Shown piece by piece: positions 41,746 to 53,032 of a stretch of DNA of 64,000 nt (the stretch's first letter is position 1; every line of letters begins with the position of its first letter). The DNA lies in contig NZ_CP054141.1 in the NCBI RefSeq assembly GCF_013284035.1, positions 2,108,001 to 2,172,000 of the forward strand, in the 5' to 3' direction. The position numbers were made by a program, and so were the translations under genes. This DNA comes from Flavobacterium sp. M31R6. GTDB taxonomy: Bacteria; Bacteroidota; Bacteroidia; Flavobacteriales; Flavobacteriaceae. The notes under the pieces are model-generated. The model was not told where the DNA came from. It did no database searches and was given only the letters and a program-made list of their open reading frames with translations.

Positions 41746-43554
41746 TTAAATGGGAACATTAAATGTAATCCTAGTTCCTTCATTAGGAATAGAATTAAAG
41801 AAAACGCGACCGTTAATATATTGTATTCTTTCTTTCATAAAGAGCATGCCCATTCCTGATTCGCTGTTTCTCTTTTTTTCGACGGCATTAATATCAAATC
41901 CTTTTCCGTTATCGTCAACAGTGATACTCAATAACGTGGCACTATGCGAAAGCTGTACTATAATATGAGTAGAGTCGGCATATTTGATCGCATTATTGAT
42001 GGCTTCCTGGGTCAATCGATAAATATTGATTTCGATTAATGAATCCAATCGGCTATTGAAATCGGTTTTGTTGTAAAAAAGAATGTTCTTGCCTGTAAGT
42101 TTTGAAAGTTCCAATGTGAGTTTTGCAAGAGCCGAGTTGATTCCGTGGTCGCTTAATTCCGGAGGCATCAAATTGAAAGTGGCTGTGCGAACTCCTTTGA
42201 TGATGTCGAGGGTCAGTTTTTTTAAGTAGTCAATTTTTACTGTAGATTTTTCCTTGTCGTCAAGATTGATGCTTTCAAGGCTAAATTTTAATCCAGTTAG
42301 CATTTGTCCAATTCCGTCATGAATTTCCCTTGCGATTCGGTTTTGTTCGTTTTCTTGGTTTTCGACAATCTTGCTCGAAATCACTTTTTGTTGGCTTAGC
42401 TTGTCGGCAACATTGGCTGCATTCAAACGTTCCACTTCTTGAACAGCTTTTTTGCGTTCGGTAATGTCAAAGCAAATAATCAATAGTTCCGATTCGTCTT
42501 TTTTTATCGTAACCGGTACCATCGATAGGTCCAACCATAGCGATTGCTCGCTACGAGTGGTGATATTTAATTCTCCTTGCCAACCTCTGCGGTGGTTTTC
42601 GAGAACAATACGGTCGATGATAATTTGTTCCTTCTCAACAGGAGTCAATACTTGTCCGAATTTTTTATCCGAAAGAAAAGGGTTGTACTGTATTAGTTTG
42701 GAGAACTTTTCTCCAATGTGAATGATAGTTCCGTCGGTTGCAATTCGGCAGTAGAGTAGGGTGTTTTCCATTGCATAATTGAGCGACTTCAATTCTTTTA
42801 CGGAGTTTTCTTTGGCTTCGCTGATGATTTCAGTGTCCTGTGCTAGTTTTAATGCCTTTCTTTCCGAGGATAAGAGGTTGGAAATTAATGCTTCCACTTT
42901 CTTGTTGGTGGGTTTGAAAATAAAAATGAATTCCAGCAATAAAACGAATAGGGTAAAGGCGAGAATGACATATTCTGTTTTGCTTTGGCGAGTTACCTTT
43001 TCAAGCGCCTCTCTGTCATATTCACCCACAATTTGGTTCATTTTCGAAAGAAAAACTGCTCCATTGTCGAGTATGGTCTGCACCAATTTTTGATTTTCCT
43101 GCTTGTTTTTATTTTGTTTTTTGTTTTCCAAAAAAGTGCCGGCAGCCTTAAGAATTGTGTCGAAATTAGGTTTTAAGTTTTCAAAAAGGGTGGTGATGAT
43201 TGGGTTTTTCTCCTTTGGAAATCCTAGTTTTTCATCTCCGTTTACAAGGGAATAATGATTGGATTTCCATTGTGATACGATATCCGAAATTTTGTTGATT
43301 TGTTCGTTTTGCTGTAACGAATCGGTAATGAAATTGAGAACTAAAATTTCTTTGGTCAATTTTTGACTTAGCATTCTTTGCTTTCCAGAGGTGTTTATTA
43401 TTCTGGAATCGCTAAGTTGGCTGTTTAAGTTGTATTGAATTAGGAGTTGGCTCAAAAGTACTGTTACGGCTATAGTAACTAAGGCGAATAGATACATTCG
43501 CCTTAGTTTTATAAATGAAATTTTATCAAAAGATACTTTGGATTTTTTTTTCAT
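41746..43554 (-). CDS. NarX-like sensor histidine kinase with PilJ sensor domain
   Basis: The 602-residue protein has two transmembrane helices (about 21-41 and 196-214) enclosing a periplasmic four-helix PilJ-type domain that starts with IINTSGKQRMLSQKL (52-66). This block corresponds to the P-box that binds nitrate in NarX/NarQ. A PAS domain (about 260-370) and a HisKA_3 dimerisation domain follow, with phospho-acceptor His412 in REIHDGIG, and then an HATPase domain (DNGKGFD). It most likely senses nitrate or nitrite and phosphorylates the adjacent NarL-like regulator. The ligand is inferred from the P-box likeness and the neighbourhood. Confidence 0.85.
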   Translation of the reverse strand: MKKKSKVSFDKISFIKLRRMYLFALVTIAVTVLLSQLLIQYNLNSQLSDSRIINTSGKQRMLSQKLTKEILVLNFITDSLQQNEQINKISDIVSQWKSNHYSLVNGDEKLGFPKEKNPIITTLFENLKPNFDTILKAAGTFLENKKQNKNKQENQKLVQTILDNGAVFLSKMNQIVGEYDREALEKVTRQSKTEYVILAFTLFVLLLEFIFIFKPTNKKVEALISNLLSSERKALKLAQDTEIISEAKENSVKELKSLNYAMENTLLYCRIATDGTIIHIGEKFSKLIQYNPFLSDKKFGQVLTPVEKEQIIIDRIVLENHRRGWQGELNITTRSEQSLWLDLSMVPVTIKKDESELLIICFDITERKKAVQEVERLNAANVADKLSQQKVISSKIVENQENEQNRIAREIHDGIGQMLTGLKFSLESINLDDKEKSTVKIDYLKKLTLDIIKGVRTATFNLMPPELSDHGINSALAKLTLELSKLTGKNILFYNKTDFNSRLDSLIEINIYRLTQEAINNAIKYADSTHIIVQLSHSATLLSITVDDNGKGFDINAVEKKRNSESGMGMLFMKERIQYINGRVFFNSIPNEGTRITFNVPI

Positions 43555-43674
43555 ATAGAAGACCGTACAATTTTTAATTGGCCACAGATTGAAATGATTA
43601 AAAGGATTTTTTAAAATTAATCTGTGGAAATCTTTTTAATCTGTGGCTTTGATTTTTTTAAAACGAAAATCAAA

Positions 43675-44262
43675 TTACAATCCCAAAGAGTCTTTTATTA
43701 ACTGAAGATTTTCTGGTGTATAATTGATTTTCAATGCTTCCTGATGTCCCTTGTCTGACATTTTATTCCAAGTTTTTAGAATAATGTTTTTAAGTTTTTC
43801 GGTGTCGTGTTTGTGTACAAATGGATCCAAATAAAATTCTAAAAACACTAGGCAAATAACGTCTTCTAATAATTGGGTTTCTTCGTCTTTTTTAAGTAAT
43901 TTTTTCTCGATCAAAAAGGAAACACGGTCAATGAAGTCATCTTCATATCCTGCTTTCTTTAAGATTTCGGAAGTTATTTTGGCGTGGAATTTTTTTAGAT
44001 CCTCTCGCCATTTCAAATATCCCACACGATCCATGGGATAGGATTCTCTTGCTATTTTCCAACGGCAAATGTGTTGTGCTTTGGCTGCTATTTGAACGGC
44101 TTCCGAAGCATCGGGCTGAAAAGACATCAGCCTTTCATACATTCTATCGGAGTATAATAACTCTTTTGGGTAGGTTACGTCTTGGTATATTTCATTATTT
44201 GGATCTGCTTCGTTTTCGGCATCAATCCACGCACTGGCGTTTAAAAAGGGGATAGTTTTCAT
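43675..44262 (-). CDS. DUF4202 protein of the nitrite reductase operon
   Basis: The 195-residue helical protein matches the DUF4202 family (AQHICRWKIARESYPMDRVGYLKWREDLKKFHA, with conserved His, Arg and Trp). Family members often lie beside nitrite or sulfite reductase genes, as here, where it is last in nirB-nirD-DUF4202 with a 31-base gap to nirD. It may be a catalytic or regulatory accessory to nitrite reduction; biochemical function is unknown. Confidence 0.82.
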   Translation of the reverse strand: MKTIPFLNASAWIDAENEADPNNEIYQDVTYPKELLYSDRMYERLMSFQPDASEAVQIAAKAQHICRWKIARESYPMDRVGYLKWREDLKKFHAKITSEILKKAGYEDDFIDRVSFLIEKKLLKKDEETQLLEDVICLVFLEFYLDPFVHKHDTEKLKNIILKTWNKMSDKGHQEALKINYTPENLQLIKDSLGL

Positions 44263-44293
44263 TTGGAATAGTATATAATCAAAGATACATACA

Positions 44294-44671
44294 TTATTCT
44301 AAAAACCCAACGAATACTTCATTCCCTTCAATTTTTACAGGGTAGGTAGCTATTTTAAAATCATCGCCGTTTAAATTAGATCCATCTACTAGCGAAAAAG
44401 TTTTTTTGTGCATCGGACAGGCGATTTTTGGAATTCCATCTGTAGAACCTGTCATTCCTCTTGATAAAACCATTTCCATTTTGTGAGGACAGGCATTTTG
44501 GCAAGCGTACCATTCGTTTCTTCTTTCGAAGTTGAAAATTGCAATTTGCTTGTTTTTGTATTTGATGCAACCGCCTCTGTTACTTGGGAAATCTTTGATG
44601 CTTCCAGCTTTGAACCAAATTTTTACTGCACTTAGGTTTACGGTTTCGTATTGGCTTAATAGTTCTTCCAT
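44294..44671 (-). CDS. nirD: Nitrite reductase small subunit NirD
   Basis: The 125-residue protein is a Rieske-like domain. Both ligand pairs are present: CPH (Cys61, His63) and CPMH (Cys85, His88), so a [2Fe-2S] cluster is expected, unlike the cluster-free NirD of enterobacteria. It supports the NirB subunit in reducing nitrite to ammonium with NADH. It lies 173 bases downstream of nirB; that gap holds an inverted repeat (TAAGATTCACAGAG / TTCGCGAATCTTCG types). Confidence 0.9.
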   Translation of the reverse strand: MEELLSQYETVNLSAVKIWFKAGSIKDFPSNRGGCIKYKNKQIAIFNFERRNEWYACQNACPHKMEMVLSRGMTGSTDGIPKIACPMHKKTFSLVDGSNLNGDDFKIATYPVKIEGNEVFVGFLE

Positions 44672-44844
44672 TATATTTTTATTTAAGTTTTAAATAGTTG
44701 CTATTACGCTAAGATTCACAGAGTAGGCGCAAAGAAACACAGAGAGATTAATTTGTAGTTGCCTTGTGTTGTATTTTTCTTAAAAAAATCTTAGCGAATC
44801 TCTATGTTTCCTTCGCGAATCTTCGTGAAATAATTATTGTTGTT

Positions 44845-47352
44845 TTACCAAGGTCTAGGCATTTTTTGTTCTCTTAACGGAACAAACGCAATGTTGTCGT
44901 CTTTCTCATCTGTGTTCACAAAGTGACTGAAACGCTTCAGTAATCTAGGTTTTTCTAATACTTGTTTCCATTCACATTCGAATGTTCCAACCAATTTTTC
45001 CATTTCGGCTTCCAATGTTTCGCAGATTCCTATGCGGTCATGGATGATTACTTCTTTTAGATAATCCAATCCTCCATCAAGTTTTTCCAACCAAGTAGAA
45101 GTTCTTACCAATGGTCCTGCTGTACGGATATAATACATAAGGAAACGATCCATATATTTGAAAACAGTTTCTTTGTTTATTTGTTCAGCTAAAAGTACTG
45201 CGTGCTTCGGATTGGCTCCGCCATTACCGCAGATGTAAAGATTCCAGCCACCTTCAACAGCAATTACTCCAAAATCTTTTCCTCTTGCTTCGGCACATTC
45301 TCTAATACAGGCAGAAACTCCTCCTTTTAATTTATGCGGAGAACGAATTCCTCTGTAACGGTTTTCTAATTCAATGGCAAAAGTAGTACTGTCATCCATT
45401 CCATAACGGCACCAAGTATTACCAACACAACTTTTTACAGCTCTTAAAGATTTTCCGTAAGCATGTCCGCTTTCAAAACCATTATCTATTAATACTTTCC
45501 AGATTTTTGGTAGGTCATTTAATTGAGCACCAAATAAATCGACACGTTGTGCACCAGTTATTTTGGTATATAAATCAAATTGTTTGGCTACTTCTCCAAT
45601 GACAATTAATTTTTCAGGAGTGATTTCGCCACCTGCAATTCTTGGGACAACAGAATAAGTTCCGTTTCTTTGAATATTAGCCAAGTACCTGTCATTTGTA
45701 TCTTGAGTAGTTATGTGTTTGTTGGCAGTGTCATTATAAATACTGGAGAAAATAGAAGCTACAACGGGTTTACAAATTTCACAGCCGTCTCCGTTTCCGT
45801 GGTGGTCGATGACTTCGTAATAATTAGTGTATTTATTGATTTTTACAAGATCAAATAATTCTTGTCTGGTATAATTAAAGTGCTCGCAAATACTTTCTTT
45901 TACTTCTTTTCCAATAGATTTTTGAGCCGCTTTTACTAAGTCAGCTACCATTGGTTTACAGCCTCCACATCCTGAAGTCGCTTTGGTAAGTTTAACGACA
46001 TCTCCAAATGTATTTGCAGTTCCGTCAAGAATCGAACAACAAATAGCACCTTTGGTAACGTTCTCACAAGAACAGATTACGGCAGTGTCTGGCAAATCGG
46101 ATGCACTTCCAAGTGTTGATACTTTACCACCGCGGGAACCTAGAATTAAATCTTCCGGATTTGGAGGTAAGGCCATTGCGTTGGCGTAAATTTGAAACAA
46201 ACCGTTATAATCGGATGAATCTCCTACAAGAATTCCTCCCAATAATGTTTTTCCGTCTTTGGTGACATTGATTCTTTTGTAAATACCACTGAATTTGTTC
46301 TCATAAACAATTGCAGTAACATCTTCATTTTCAATAAAAGGATCACCAAAACTCGCAACTTCAACTCCAATTAATTTCAATTGAGTAGACATATCGATGG
46401 TGTCTCTCATCGTTTTATCCCCTTTGAGGATTTGTTCGGCAGCCACATCGGCCATTTCGTAGCCTGGTGCCACAAGACCATAAATCATTTGATTGTATAA
46501 GGCAACCTCACCAATGGCAAAGATATTAGGATCTGATGTTTGCATTTTATTATTTACCACGATTCCGCCTCTAACGCCTACTTCAAGTCCAGAGACTCTT
46601 CCTAGTTCGTCGCGAGGTTTTATCCCAGCCGATATAACCAACATATTTACGTTTAACAATTCATCATCTGCAAACATCATCCCTTTTATGCTTTCTTCAC
46701 CGGCGATGTATTGTGTTGCTTTATTAAGATGTATCCCTATATTTAATTCTTCTATTTTGGATTGGAGCATATCACTCGCGCCTTTGTCCAATTGTCTTGG
46801 CATTAATCGAGGTGCAAATTCAACTACATGAGGATTTAATCCTAAGTCGCGTACTGCTTTTGCAGCTTCTAATCCTAATAATCCACCACCAAGAACAGCA
46901 GCTTCGGTTGCTCCGTTGGCTTTAATTTTTTTGGCGTAAGCCATAATTGCGTCAAGATCTTCGATGGTTCTGTAAACAAAAACCCCTTCTTTTTCAACCC
47001 CATCTATTGGAGGTACAAAAGCAGCTGATCCTGTAGCCAAAACTAAGTAATCATACTCGTATGTTTTTTCTAAGTGCGTATGTATTGTTTTTTGTTCTCT
47101 ATTGATATCTGTAATTAACTCCGAAGTGTTTAATATGATATTGTTGTCTTCATACCATGATGTCGTTGATAAAGACAAATCATCAGCGGTCTTACCAGCA
47201 AAGTACTCACTTAGGTGAACTCTGTCATAAGCGCGTCTTGGTTCTTCTCCAAATACTGTAATTTGATAATTTTCTTGCCCAGATTTCGAAATGAATTTCT
47301 CGCAAAATTTATAACCTACCATGCCGTTTCCGACTACTATCACATTAATCAT
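44845..47352 (-). CDS. nirB: NADH-dependent nitrite reductase large subunit NirB
   Basis: The 835-residue protein has the full NirB layout: FAD/NAD domain (GNGMVGYKFCE, later GGGLLGLEAA), two BFD-type [2Fe-2S] regions (CSCENVTKG, GCGGCKP; then CEHFNYTRQE, GCEICKP), and the siroheme/[4Fe-4S] domain with Cys642, Cys648, Cys682 and Cys686. It reduces nitrite to ammonium in the cytosol. The operon continues with nirD and DUF4202 and is preceded by two facing copies of the shared motif. Confidence 0.95.
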   Translation of the reverse strand: MINVIVVGNGMVGYKFCEKFISKSGQENYQITVFGEEPRRAYDRVHLSEYFAGKTADDLSLSTTSWYEDNNIILNTSELITDINREQKTIHTHLEKTYEYDYLVLATGSAAFVPPIDGVEKEGVFVYRTIEDLDAIMAYAKKIKANGATEAAVLGGGLLGLEAAKAVRDLGLNPHVVEFAPRLMPRQLDKGASDMLQSKIEELNIGIHLNKATQYIAGEESIKGMMFADDELLNVNMLVISAGIKPRDELGRVSGLEVGVRGGIVVNNKMQTSDPNIFAIGEVALYNQMIYGLVAPGYEMADVAAEQILKGDKTMRDTIDMSTQLKLIGVEVASFGDPFIENEDVTAIVYENKFSGIYKRINVTKDGKTLLGGILVGDSSDYNGLFQIYANAMALPPNPEDLILGSRGGKVSTLGSASDLPDTAVICSCENVTKGAICCSILDGTANTFGDVVKLTKATSGCGGCKPMVADLVKAAQKSIGKEVKESICEHFNYTRQELFDLVKINKYTNYYEVIDHHGNGDGCEICKPVVASIFSSIYNDTANKHITTQDTNDRYLANIQRNGTYSVVPRIAGGEITPEKLIVIGEVAKQFDLYTKITGAQRVDLFGAQLNDLPKIWKVLIDNGFESGHAYGKSLRAVKSCVGNTWCRYGMDDSTTFAIELENRYRGIRSPHKLKGGVSACIRECAEARGKDFGVIAVEGGWNLYICGNGGANPKHAVLLAEQINKETVFKYMDRFLMYYIRTAGPLVRTSTWLEKLDGGLDYLKEVIIHDRIGICETLEAEMEKLVGTFECEWKQVLEKPRLLKRFSHFVNTDEKDDNIAFVPLREQKMPRPW

Positions 47353-47364
47353 AATCTGTTAATT

Positions 47365-47398
47365 AAGTATTATTACGCAAACATACGTATAAATACTT
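47365..47398. promoter_or_regulatory. Two facing copies of the nitrate-cluster motif upstream of nirB
   Basis: AAGTATTATTACGCA (47,365-47,379) and the inverted TACGTATAAATACTT (47,384-47,398) form a palindrome 13 bases upstream of the nirB start codon. Confidence 0.6.
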
Positions 47399-47509
47399 AA
47401 TTTAAATACTTATTTTTTTATTTTTTTTCTAAAATAGAATGATTTTTAATAAACAGTAATTCGATTCTGAATAAATACGTAGTTGGATTTACTTCGTCAG
47501 TTCGCTATC

Positions 47510-47690
47510 GCTTGTGTGGGCGTGCCCCCGCTATACAGCATTTTAATTTCTAAGTATATTTCTGCTCCGGCGGGGTCAGGCTGTACGCTGTATTCCCGAT
47601 TAACAAAAACTACGGCAAAAAAGCCTTGTTTTTCTAAATCGGGAGATGCCGCTTCCATCCTTCACGCGATTTACTGCTGAAGAGGAGGTT
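47510..47690. repeat. GC-rich interspersed repeat
   Basis: GGGCGTGCCCCCGCTATACA, GGCGGGGTCAGGCTGTACGC and CTTCCATCCTTCACGCG mark an element of the same type as at 36,800 and 31,281. It fills most of the 398-base gap 47,353-47,750. Confidence 0.55.
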
Positions 47691-47750
47691 TTGTGGGTTG
47701 AAGAATTAGGAATATTAAAATTGGATGTAAGTTACATTAACTATATTCCT

Positions 47751-48647
47751 CTAATTTAAGATTCTATATTCATTAGGGGTATTGCCTACATGCTGTTTAA
47801 AGAAGCGAGTGAAATGCTGCGGATATTTAAATCCCAATTCATATGCCACTTCATTGATGGTTTTGTTAGTGTCAAATATTTTGTCTTTGGCGACATCAAT
47901 AATTTTGTTTTGGATGTATTCCTGAGCTGATTTTCCGGTTTCTTTTTTAATGAGATCGCCAAAATAATTAGGAGATAAATTGAGTTCACTGGCGTAATAG
48001 GCAACGGAAGGCAACCCTAAAATATTAGGTTTATCCGAAGAAAAGTAACTGTTTAATAATTCTTCAAATTTCTCCACAGTTCCTTTGTTCTCAGTATCTC
48101 TGGTGATGAATTGACGATCGTAAAATCTTTCACAATAGTTTAAAAATAATTCAATATTTGAAGCAATAAGTTTTTTGCTGTGTTTGTCAATAGATTGTTT
48201 TAACTCATTCTCAATTTTAGAAAAACAATCCATTACAAGTTGTTTTTCTTGTTCGGACAAATGCAAGGCTTCGCTGGTATTATAGCTGAAAAAATTATAG
48301 TCATGAATACTTTTTGCAAGTGAAGTACCCCGAATTAAATCAGGATGAAATACCAATCCATGCCCCTTAGGCTGATAATAATCAATTTTGTTTTCTACGT
48401 CAATTATCTGACCCGGCGATATGAAAACCAAGGTTCCTTCCTGATAATCGTAATAATTTCGACCGTATTTTAAATCGCCGCAGTTCACTTGTTTTAAAAA
48501 CACACAGTAAAGCTCGAAGTTCATTTTAGAACCTGTTCTTTCTTTTGCTTTTGAAAAATCAATTATGCTAACCAACGGATTCAATGTTGCATGATTATTA
48601 AAAGCATTGTACTCACTAATGGTCCCAAAATTAAATACTTGTTCCAT
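47751..48647 (-). CDS. AraC-family transcriptional regulator
   Basis: The 298-residue protein has an N-terminal cupin-like sensor region (about 1-170) and a C-terminal AraC DNA-binding domain (about 195-295, YYASELNLSPNYFGDLIKKETG and VAYELGFKYPQHFTRFFKQH, ending TPNEYR). It is divergent from the plus-strand operon that begins 175 bases away with an aldo/keto reductase, so it is the likely activator of that operon. Confidence 0.85.
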   Translation of the reverse strand: MEQVFNFGTISEYNAFNNHATLNPLVSIIDFSKAKERTGSKMNFELYCVFLKQVNCGDLKYGRNYYDYQEGTLVFISPGQIIDVENKIDYYQPKGHGLVFHPDLIRGTSLAKSIHDYNFFSYNTSEALHLSEQEKQLVMDCFSKIENELKQSIDKHSKKLIASNIELFLNYCERFYDRQFITRDTENKGTVEKFEELLNSYFSSDKPNILGLPSVAYYASELNLSPNYFGDLIKKETGKSAQEYIQNKIIDVAKDKIFDTNKTINEVAYELGFKYPQHFTRFFKQHVGNTPNEYRILN

Positions 48648-48809
48648 GTCTTTTTTATTGTTTGTTATACAAATTTAAGTAATTGAGTGTAGTTTTAATA
48701 GCAGTTTGAGTTCAATCAGTAATCTTGGTAGCAGATTCAGTAATTCATATACCATTAGCCTCACATTTAGTTCTGAAATTTGCTGTAACGGAATAATTTA
48801 AAACTTTAA

Positions 48810-49673
<864 letters not shown>

Positions 49674-49707
49674 TTATCAAAACTTTTATATAATTAAAAA
49701 TATAATT

Positions 49708-50859
<1,152 letters not shown>

Positions 50860-50898
50860 AAGAATTTAAAAATTCAATTTAACTTTAAATTATACCAA

Positions 50899-51369
50899 AT
50901 GAAAATATTAATTATGGGTCTTATTGCAGTAGCCAGTTTCCAATTTTCTTTTGCACAAGAAAATACAACGAGTACAGTTATTAAGAATTACACGGTAGTT
51001 GAACAAGAAGTTATTCAGCTTTCTAAAGATAAATGGCAATGGATGGCCGATAAAAATATCGACAAACTTACGCCTTTGTTTGACGATAAATCGGTCTTTG
51101 TCCACATGGGAGGAAGTTGGGGGAAAATCCAAGAAATTAATGTGATTAAAAGTGGAATGATTCATTACAAGAAAGCAGATATTCAAGAAGTATCAGTAAA
51201 TATTATCGGTAATACTGCGATACTTTTAAACAGAATTACACTATTGGCAGTAGTGGGAGGAAATGAAGTTACCAATCCGTTTATTGTAACGGAAGTGTAT
51301 ATAAAAGAAAAGAAAAGTTGGAAACTTGGCTCATTGTCGTTTACTAAGCTAATGACACCTGAGCATTAA
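50899..51369 (+). CDS. NTF2-like (DUF4440) exported protein
   Basis: The 156-residue protein has a signal peptide (to FAQ near residue 20) and a SnoaL/NTF2-like fold: VIQLSKDKWQWMADKNIDKLTPLFDDKSVFVHMGG near the front and a strand-rich rear half. Such domains bind small molecules or act as isomerase-like enzymes. It is third in the operon. Confidence 0.8.
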   Translation: MKILIMGLIAVASFQFSFAQENTTSTVIKNYTVVEQEVIQLSKDKWQWMADKNIDKLTPLFDDKSVFVHMGGSWGKIQEINVIKSGMIHYKKADIQEVSVNIIGNTAILLNRITLLAVVGGNEVTNPFIVTEVYIKEKKSWKLGSLSFTKLMTPEH

Positions 51370-51392
51370 TATTCATTTAAATTATTATCAAG

Positions 51393-53006
51393 ATGAAGAA
51401 AATAGTAACAGGTTTAGCAATTATCATTAGTTGTAGTTTATATGGACAGCAAAAGGTTGTTAATACTGCCCCGGAAGTCTCACCAATAGTCAAAACAGCC
51501 TCCGGATCAGTACGTGGAGTAACTGATGGGGATGTTTCGGTCTTTAAGGGGATTCCCTTTGCTGCTCCGCCAGTCGGTGAATATCGCTGGCGCCCACCGC
51601 AACCCATAAAAGCTTGGGTTGGAGTTCGCGATGCAAGCAAATTTGGATCAAATTGTGCACAAGCGGGATGGGGTGCTGCACCTGGGGCAATTTCAGAAGG
51701 GTCATCAGAAGATGGCCTGTACCTCAATTTGTGGTTGCCTGCCGGTACTAAACCGAGAGCAAAACTACCGGTTATGATATGGATCCATGGAGGTGGATTC
51801 GTATTTGGCAGCGGTTCCCAACCTGACTTTTCTGGAGTTCAATTTGCCAAACAGGGTGTAATCCTTATGACCTTTAACTATCGTCTCGGGCGTCTTGGTT
51901 TTTTTGCGTTCCCTGCGTTAAGCAAAGAACATCCAGAAGAGCCTAAAGGGAATTATGCTTATATGGACCAGATTGCCGCACTCAAATGGGTAAAGGAAAA
52001 CATTGCCGCTTTTGGTGGTAATCCGAAAAATGTAACTATTTTCGGCGAGTCTGCGGGCGGCGTTTCGGTACATTCACTTCTGACCATACCCGCTGCAAAA
52101 GGGCTTTTCCAAAAGGCAATCTGTGAGTCGGGAGGTGGCCGTGATGGTGTTCTTACCGGAAGACCAATACATGCAGATAATGCCGACCGGCATTATCCTG
52201 TTTCAGCAGAAACAATAGGAATAAACTTTGCACGCAAACATGGAATCGAAGGAACAGATGCAGATGCACTGACGAAACTCCGCTCTCTTAGTGTTGCCGA
52301 TATTGTAGATGGAGGTCAGGAAACCGATGGCCCCAAAGGTTTGCCTATCTATTCTGGCTCAATTCTCGACGGTAAACTGGTTGTTGAAACTGCAGAGAGC
52401 GCCTACAAAGCAGGGAGGCAAGCTAATGTTCCTCTTCTCATCGGCTCGAATAGTGCGGAAGTTTCGGCAGGTTTTGTTAACGCAAAATCTAAGGAAGAAC
52501 TACTGTCTTATTTTGGAAACCTGAGTAAAGAAGTTGAAACTGCATATGATCCTGATGGGACAAATGATTTCGCTAAGATATTGACACTTGTTAATACTGA
52601 TAAAGTGTGGGCAGAACCTGCTCGATTTACGGCAAGAATTTTTACAGTAAAAAAGGTGCCTGCTTATTTGTATCTTTTCTCTTATGTGTCTGAATCAATG
52701 AAAGAAAGGATGACGTTTGGCGCATCTCATGGTTCGGAAATCCCTTATGTATTCGATAATCTTACTGAGCGTAATGGATTTACCGTTACGCCAAAAGATA
52801 AAGAAGTTGCCAAAATGATGAATAGTTATTGGATAAACTTCGCCAAAACAGGTAATCCAAATGGTAAGGAATTACCAAAATGGCCTATTTACGATTCAAA
52901 TAAAAATGAGGTATTCGAATTCAAACCTGATGGAACGGCAGGCATTGTTGGTGACGAAAGGAAAATACGGCTTGATGTAATTGAGAAGTCAGTTGAGAAT
53001 AAATAG
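51393..53006 (+). CDS. Type B carboxylesterase
   Basis: The 537-residue protein has a signal peptide and the type B carboxylesterase signature: oxyanion-hole HGGGFVFG, nucleophile elbow FGESAGGVS, and the conserved EDGLYLNLWLP block. It hydrolyses ester bonds, probably in the periplasm or outside the cell. It lies 23 bases after the NTF2-like gene. Confidence 0.9.
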   Translation: MKKIVTGLAIIISCSLYGQQKVVNTAPEVSPIVKTASGSVRGVTDGDVSVFKGIPFAAPPVGEYRWRPPQPIKAWVGVRDASKFGSNCAQAGWGAAPGAISEGSSEDGLYLNLWLPAGTKPRAKLPVMIWIHGGGFVFGSGSQPDFSGVQFAKQGVILMTFNYRLGRLGFFAFPALSKEHPEEPKGNYAYMDQIAALKWVKENIAAFGGNPKNVTIFGESAGGVSVHSLLTIPAAKGLFQKAICESGGGRDGVLTGRPIHADNADRHYPVSAETIGINFARKHGIEGTDADALTKLRSLSVADIVDGGQETDGPKGLPIYSGSILDGKLVVETAESAYKAGRQANVPLLIGSNSAEVSAGFVNAKSKEELLSYFGNLSKEVETAYDPDGTNDFAKILTLVNTDKVWAEPARFTARIFTVKKVPAYLYLFSYVSESMKERMTFGASHGSEIPYVFDNLTERNGFTVTPKDKEVAKMMNSYWINFAKTGNPNGKELPKWPIYDSNKNEVFEFKPDGTAGIVGDERKIRLDVIEKSVENK

Positions 53007-53032
53007 TAATAAAATTGAGAAAATAAGATAAT

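Noticed and set aside
47483..47680. Plus-strand frame of 65 codons
   Set aside because: It lies inside the GC-rich interspersed repeat and has no recognisable product.
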